A stretch of DNA of 9,321 bases from Planctomycetes bacterium UBA1662. Lineage in GTDB: Bacteria; Planctomycetota; UBA8108. Each line of letters opens with the position of its first letter. Position 1 is the first letter of the stretch. This document shows, piece by piece, positions 5,550 through 9,321 of this stretch. The position numbers and the translations under genes are program-made. The stretch spans positions 1 through 9,321 of the forward strand of contig DCKY01000144.1 of assembly GCA_002320775.1 (NCBI GenBank). Direction: 5' to 3'. The notes below the pieces were generated by a model that saw nothing but the letters and a program-made list of their open reading frames with translations, made no database searches and was not told where the DNA came from.

Positions 5550-7499
5550 TCACTCCTCATCAGGTCCGGCGCCCGCGGTCGCGAGCTTCGCTTCGGCGAT
5601 GTCCGCTTCGCCGGCCCGCAGCAGATCCTCCGGACGAATAGGCTCGATAATACCGGGAATCCCCTCGTCGAGGATGACGAAGCGGAGAATGTAGACGATC
5701 ACCGGAACGCCAAGCAGCAGCCCCCAGACACCGAAGAAATGTTCTCCGATGGCGAGGATCGCCAGTACCAGGACCGGGTGGAGGTGCAGCATGTCGCCGA
5801 GGATCTTGGGGTTGAGAATCCAGGCCTCCACCAGGTGAATCAACAGGATACCGACAACCGCCAGGAAGGCGAGCCAGACGCCTCCATCGGGCTGGGCGAT
5901 AGCGATGATGGCGATGGGGACACTAGAGAGCACCACCCCGAGCACCGGAATAAAGCTGCAGAAAAAGACGATCACGCAGAGAAAGAGCGGGTTGTCGATG
6001 CCGAGAATACGAATCAGCAGGAAGGTCAGCACGGTATTGAAGAAGGCGATCACCGCCTGGGCCTGGAAAGCGCGGCCGATCAGGCGGCCGAAGCTGATCA
6101 ACCCCGGAGCGATCTCGAGATAGAAGTCCTTCACCCGGCTGCCCTGGAGCCTCCTGACACCGCGCCGCATCTTGGTCAGATCGAAGACGATAAAAAAGCT
6201 CAACAGGAGCGACAGGCTCAGCCCCACGGCTACAAGAAGCCCCTGCTTGATGATTTCTGTAACGCTGGAGTACGCCTTGGCGCCTAGATCTTTGATGGTT
6301 GTCTTCAGGACATCACCGATCTCCTGGGCGATCTCCCCCTGTTTCCATTCCTCCAGCGCGTCAGTCCGGGCCTTGAGCTCGAAGCCGGCGCGCAGCTCCT
6401 CATCGGTGCGCTCACCCCCGGCGGCGTCGCCATCGTACGCCTTGGAAAAGGCCTGCAGCGGGTTGGCTGAATCGAGCGCGGCACTCAGCTCGGTAAATTT
6501 CTTATAGGCGGCCTCCGGATCATCCTCACCAGCCGACCCCTCGCCGGCCTTGTAGGTCGTCTTGTAGAAAGCTGCGAACTGATTCCTGTATTCTCCGGGA
6601 TTCTCATTCTTCATCTTCCTGACGTAGTCGAGCCCCTGCACCTCGCGCCGCTTGCGCCATCTGTCCTGGTAGGGAGCCAGGGCCTTTTCATTCGCGAGGA
6701 TCTCCTTCCTTACATAGTCCTCGACCAGGCTGCGCTGGTCCTCCGGCGACAGCTTGTCGAACGGCTCGATCTTGAGGCCCTCCTCCTCGCTGATCCTCTT
6801 GCGTTTGGCATCGTATTGACCGCGTTTCTTCTCGAGCACCGCGTCGTAGTCCTCATCCAGGATCCAGACCAGCAGGCGATCCTCCCGGCTGCCGGTGCTG
6901 AGCTCCCGCTCGAGCGCCTCCGCCGCCCGCTTCTTCACCAGGCCAGCCTCAAAGCGGGACTCGAGCCGTTGGAGCTCCTTCTGAAAAGCCCCGAACTCCT
7001 TGTAGTGAAGGCCCTGCTTCTTGTACTCCTCGAAGGCCTGGTCATAGGCCTCATCTCCGGGCGATCCGTACTTATCACTCGCTTCGTAATGACCAAGGGT
7101 GTCCCGAAGGACTTCGTCCAGCTTGCCAGCGGGATTGTCGGTAACCTCTTTCGCCAGGGGAAGAAGCTTGTCCTCCACCTGCTCCTTGAGCTTCGGCCAG
7201 AGGTAGCTCCCACTCCCGTAACCCGCCAGGAGGAGGCCCAGGAAGCAGCCCACCGTCAGCAGGCGGTGCAGCCAGGCCTTCTCGGCAGCGGGAGAAATCT
7301 TATTCGCCAGCCAATCCACCAGGCCCCTCATGCTGTAGGCGATGATGAAGGTCATGAAGATGATGAAGAAGAAGCTGCGCAGGCTGTAGACCAGGAGCAG
7401 GAAGACCGCCCAGATCGTGAGCTTTTCCCACGGCAGCCACTCAAGAAACTGGAAGCCGCCCCTGCCCTGTTTCGACTTCGCCCGCTTCTCTTTTGTCAT
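5550..7499 (-). CDS. AI-2E (TqsA/PerM) family membrane protein with a large soluble insertion
   Basis: The protein has 649 residues from the ATG at 7497-7499. A GTG two codons upstream (7503-7505) is possible, but GAGG is 4 nt from it and 10 nt from the ATG. N-terminal helices lie at about 29-55 and 78-97. The family's C-terminal block follows, with helices near 420-440, 480-500, 504-534, 541-558 and 575-610. It includes IPVLGVVLSSVP (517-528), HLVEAWILNPKILG (555-568) and HPVLVLAILAIGEHFFGVWG (574-593), the signatures of PF01594. Usual members have about 350 residues. Here roughly 310 charged, helix-rich residues (about 103-413) sit where family members have a short periplasmic-side or cytosolic loop. 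Relatives include an AI-2 exporter and Na+/H+ antiporter-like proteins, so the substrate is unknown. It is first in the minus-strand envelope cluster, divergent from the symporter. Confidence 0.88.
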   Translation of the reverse strand: MTKEKRAKSKQGRGGFQFLEWLPWEKLTIWAVFLLLVYSLRSFFFIIFMTFIIAYSMRGLVDWLANKISPAAEKAWLHRLLTVGCFLGLLLAGYGSGSYLWPKLKEQVEDKLLPLAKEVTDNPAGKLDEVLRDTLGHYEASDKYGSPGDEAYDQAFEEYKKQGLHYKEFGAFQKELQRLESRFEAGLVKKRAAEALERELSTGSREDRLLVWILDEDYDAVLEKKRGQYDAKRKRISEEEGLKIEPFDKLSPEDQRSLVEDYVRKEILANEKALAPYQDRWRKRREVQGLDYVRKMKNENPGEYRNQFAAFYKTTYKAGEGSAGEDDPEAAYKKFTELSAALDSANPLQAFSKAYDGDAAGGERTDEELRAGFELKARTDALEEWKQGEIAQEIGDVLKTTIKDLGAKAYSSVTEIIKQGLLVAVGLSLSLLLSFFIVFDLTKMRRGVRRLQGSRVKDFYLEIAPGLISFGRLIGRAFQAQAVIAFFNTVLTFLLIRILGIDNPLFLCVIVFFCSFIPVLGVVLSSVPIAIIAIAQPDGGVWLAFLAVVGILLIHLVEAWILNPKILGDMLHLHPVLVLAILAIGEHFFGVWGLLLGVPVIVYILRFVILDEGIPGIIEPIRPEDLLRAGEADIAEAKLATAGAGPDEE

Positions 7500-7533
7500 C
7501 AGCACTGAACCTCGACTGGTATCTTTGTCCTAG

Positions 7534-7562
7534 AAGCTAATCGAATGCCGGTTTTCTGGCAA
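7534..7562 (-). promoter_or_regulatory. Candidate promoter of the AI-2E/GDPD operon with overlapping inverted repeat
   Basis: On the minus strand, TTGCCA (7557-7562, five of six matches to TTGACA) is followed after 17 nt by TAGCTT (7534-7539, three of six matches to TATAAT). The leader to the ATG would be about 30 nt. An inverted repeat CGGTT-N7-AACCG (7549-7565) overlaps the -35 and spacer and might bind a regulator. The -10 is poor, so confidence is low. Confidence 0.25.
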
Positions 7563-7648
7563 CCGCAGGAACACATAGAAATTATCGCGCGAAAGCCTCT
7601 GGGTGGCTGCATACCCGGTTTCTTTGCGTTAAACTGCGCCCATCTCTG

Positions 7649-7664
7649 ACCGGCTCGATCCGGT
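7649..7664. promoter_or_regulatory. Operator-like 16-bp palindrome upstream of the sugar symporter
   Basis: ACCGGCTCGATCCGGT is symmetric at seven of eight base pairs, with a central CG. It ends 20 nt before the Shine-Dalgarno and 34 nt before the ATG of the symporter. Size, symmetry and central CG resemble LacI/GalR-family operators, and the position would suit repression. CCGGTT also occurs at 7548-7553 and 7615-7620 in the same gap. No regulator gene is in the window. Confidence 0.35.
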
Positions 7665-7698
7665 TCTTCAGCATCATTCCCTGCAAGGAGAGACTTCG

Positions 7699-9315
7699 AT
7701 GGAAAAGGCCCCGAAGCTTGAAACACTCGATTTTTCAATCGTCGCGGTCTATCTCATAGCCACCATCTCGCTGGGAATCTACTTCGCCAGGCGCAAGCAG
7801 ACTTCGCCCGAGGGTTATTTCCTCGCCGGGCGCGATCTCACCTGGCCCTTCATCGGCCTCTCGCTCTTTGCCACCAACATCTCAACCGAGCATTTCGTCG
7901 GCCTCGCCGCCGATGGGCACCGCCTCGGGCTGGTCGCCGGCGGCTGGGAATGGATGGCGAGTCTCTGCCTCATCATGCTCGCCTGCGTCTTCGCGCCGCA
8001 GTACCTGCGCCACAAGGTCTTCACCATCCCCGAATTCTTTGAGAAGCGCTACGGTTCGGCGATGCGCATGAGCCTGACGGTGTATTTCCTCGCCATGATC
8101 GTCCTGACCAAGGTGTCCCTCGCGCTCTTCAGCGGCAAGATGGTGCTTGAATATTTCACCGGTTTCTCAGGCGACTCCATCCTCTGGACGATCGGGATCC
8201 TGACGGCGGCCTACACCCTGATCGGCGGACTCCGAGCGGTGATCTACACGGACTTCGTGCAATCGATCATCCTCATCGGCGGCTCGGTCATCCTGACCTG
8301 GATCGGTCTCGATGCGGTGGGTGGCTGGGATGGCCTCACCGCGAAGCTCGCCGAAAAAGACAAGCTTGACATGCTGTCGATGGTCAAGGGCGTTGACCAC
8401 GAGCTGCCCTTCACCGGCTATCTGCTGGGAAACTTCCTTATCGGCGGGATGTTCTACTGGTGCATGGACCAGGTGAACGTACAGCGGGTCCTCGGCGCGC
8501 GCAATCTCCACCATGCCACCTCCGGCGCCATCTTCGCCGGCTTCCTGAAGATCATTCCGGTGTTCATCTTCGTCCTGCCGGGAATCATCGGCTTCATCCT
8601 CTACAACGAACAGCTCACCGGCGAAGACGGCAAGGTCAAATACAACGACACCTACTCGATGCTGCTTGAGAACCTGCTCTCACCAGGCCTCAGAGGCGTG
8701 GTGCTGGCGGCCTTGCTGGCCGCGCTGATGTCCTCGTTGAGTTCGAGCTTCAATTCGGTAGCGACCCTGGTAGGACGCGACATCGTCGCCCGGTGGTCAT
8801 CAACAGACAACACCTCCACCCAGATCTTCAGCGGCCGCGTTGCCCTGGTGGCGGTCATGGTGCTTGGTATCTTCGCCACACCGCTCATCGAGAGCCAGGA
8901 GACCCTCTGGAAATACCTGCAGGTCGTCACCGGCTACCTCTCGGTTCCCTTCGCAGTCGCCGGACTGCTGGGCATCTTCTCGAGCCGCATGAACCGCCAG
9001 GGCGCGCTCTGCGGAGTGGCGATGGGGATCATCGCGGGCACGGTCCTGCTGCTCGACTCGGAGATATACCAATGGCAGGTGTCCTTCCTGCGCCACGAGT
9101 ACCTCGGCTCCTTCCTGCATCGGCACTTCCTCAGCGCCGTGCTCACAGCCGCGGCCATGATTATCGTCAGCCTGCTGACACCGCCTCCGTCAGAGGAAAT
9201 CCAGCAGGGCTCCTTCAGCCTGGTTCGAGGCTGGGGAGAATTGAGCGACGCCCACAAGGGCTGGATCGGCGTCCTCTTCGCGACGATCTGCGCCCTGTGG
9301 TGGATCTTCCGTTAA
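7699..9315 (+). CDS. SGLT-like sodium/solute symporter (SSS family), probable sugar transporter
   Basis: This 538-residue polytopic protein of the sodium:solute symporter family (LeuT fold) imports a solute with Na+ across the inner membrane. Residues matching human SGLT1 sugar contacts are present: N60, H65, E84, Y253-W254, K284 and Q408. They correspond to N78, H83, E102, Y290-W291, K321 and Q457, with identical spacing for N-H, H-E and Y-K. The Na2 site region ALMSSLSSSFNS (342-353) holds S345 and S346. Other family features are AGRDLTWPF (43-51), YTIPEF-like FTIPEFFEKRY (108-118), YTLIGGLRAVIYTDFVQ (172-188) and DQVNVQRVLGA (257-267). The protein ends with a helix (about 521-536). The start has AAGGAG (7685-7690) 8 nt before the ATG. 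The gene stands alone in the window, and six bases follow its stop. The family is secure; the exact sugar is unknown. Confidence 0.93.
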   Translation: MEKAPKLETLDFSIVAVYLIATISLGIYFARRKQTSPEGYFLAGRDLTWPFIGLSLFATNISTEHFVGLAADGHRLGLVAGGWEWMASLCLIMLACVFAPQYLRHKVFTIPEFFEKRYGSAMRMSLTVYFLAMIVLTKVSLALFSGKMVLEYFTGFSGDSILWTIGILTAAYTLIGGLRAVIYTDFVQSIILIGGSVILTWIGLDAVGGWDGLTAKLAEKDKLDMLSMVKGVDHELPFTGYLLGNFLIGGMFYWCMDQVNVQRVLGARNLHHATSGAIFAGFLKIIPVFIFVLPGIIGFILYNEQLTGEDGKVKYNDTYSMLLENLLSPGLRGVVLAALLAALMSSLSSSFNSVATLVGRDIVARWSSTDNTSTQIFSGRVALVAVMVLGIFATPLIESQETLWKYLQVVTGYLSVPFAVAGLLGIFSSRMNRQGALCGVAMGIIAGTVLLLDSEIYQWQVSFLRHEYLGSFLHRHFLSAVLTAAAMIIVSLLTPPPSEEIQQGSFSLVRGWGELSDAHKGWIGVLFATICALWWIFR

Positions 9316-9321
9316 GCGAAA

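Noticed and set aside
4833..6287. A 484-codon open frame on the plus strand, antisense to the GDPD and AI-2E genes.
   Set aside because: It crosses two well-supported genes, its product is low-complexity and rich in His, Asp and Gln with no family features, and long stop-free antisense frames are expected with GC-rich third positions.
6816..7508. A 230-codon plus-strand frame antisense to the AI-2E insert.
   Set aside because: It mirrors the coding strand's Glu/Lys-rich codons as Leu/Val runs and has no start signal or family match. The sense strand flanks it with recognised AI-2E helices.
7500..7698. A sigma-54 (-24/-12) promoter before the symporter.
   Set aside because: No GG-N10-GC element with correct spacing was found. 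The nearest TGG/TGC pair is spaced too closely.
1..9321. Mobile element, CRISPR array, tRNA or toxin-antitoxin signals.
   Set aside because: I saw no transposase or integrase features, regularly spaced repeats, tRNA cloverleaf or small paired toxin-like genes, and the base composition looks even across the window.

Overview
The window is about 9.3 kb of GC-rich bacterial chromosome, roughly 60% G+C by eye, and densely coding. It carries nine protein genes or gene parts and no RNA genes, insertion sequences, CRISPR arrays or prophage genes. Several features imply a Gram-negative cell: a lipoprotein with a lipobox and an exported protein with a secretin-type N-domain fused to a PDZ-like domain. 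The mixture also includes an anti-sigma-like membrane protein, a single-domain lipoate ligase, a greatly enlarged AI-2E family protein and an SGLT-like sugar symporter. That would fit an environmental lineage such as the PVC/Planctomycetota group, but this is a weak inference and no taxonomic marker gene is present.

Layout. (1) Positions 1-586, minus strand: the N-terminal 195 residues of a single-pass membrane protein that resembles an anti-sigma factor and runs off the left edge. Upstream of it, at 661-688, is a sequence resembling an ECF sigma (RpoE-type) promoter. (2) 768-1517, minus: a seven-helix Bax inhibitor-1/YccA protein. (3) 1668-3702, plus: a tight three-gene unit made of an AAA_28-type P-loop NTPase, a FabG-like short-chain dehydrogenase and a LplA/LipM-family lipoyl or octanoyl transferase. 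A 12-codon mini-ORF bridges the last two. (4) 3709-7499, minus, convergent with unit 3 and only 6 bp from it: an AI-2E family membrane protein with a soluble insert of about 310 residues, then a glycerophosphodiester phosphodiesterase lipoprotein whose Shine-Dalgarno overlaps the preceding stop, then a likely terminator, then the secretin-N/PDZ protein. (5) 7500-7698: a divergent intergenic region with two inverted repeats. One is a 16-bp operator-like palindrome just before the symporter. (6) 7699-9315, plus: a sodium/solute symporter that keeps the sugar-contact residues of human SGLT1.

How the genes may work together. Unit 3 combines a FabG-like reductase, which could belong to fatty-acid synthesis, with a lipoyl/octanoyl transferase. 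This suggests, but does not prove, a link between acyl-ACP supply and protein lipoylation. Unit 4 is an envelope operon with an integral membrane protein, an outer-membrane-directed lipoprotein enzyme for phospholipid head-group turnover and an exported PDZ protein. The least ordinary items are the enlarged AI-2E protein, the secretin-N/PDZ fusion, the zinc-motif-poor anti-sigma-like protein with its ECF-like promoter, and the symporter operator. I did not find a clearly novel defence, mobile or RNA-guided system.
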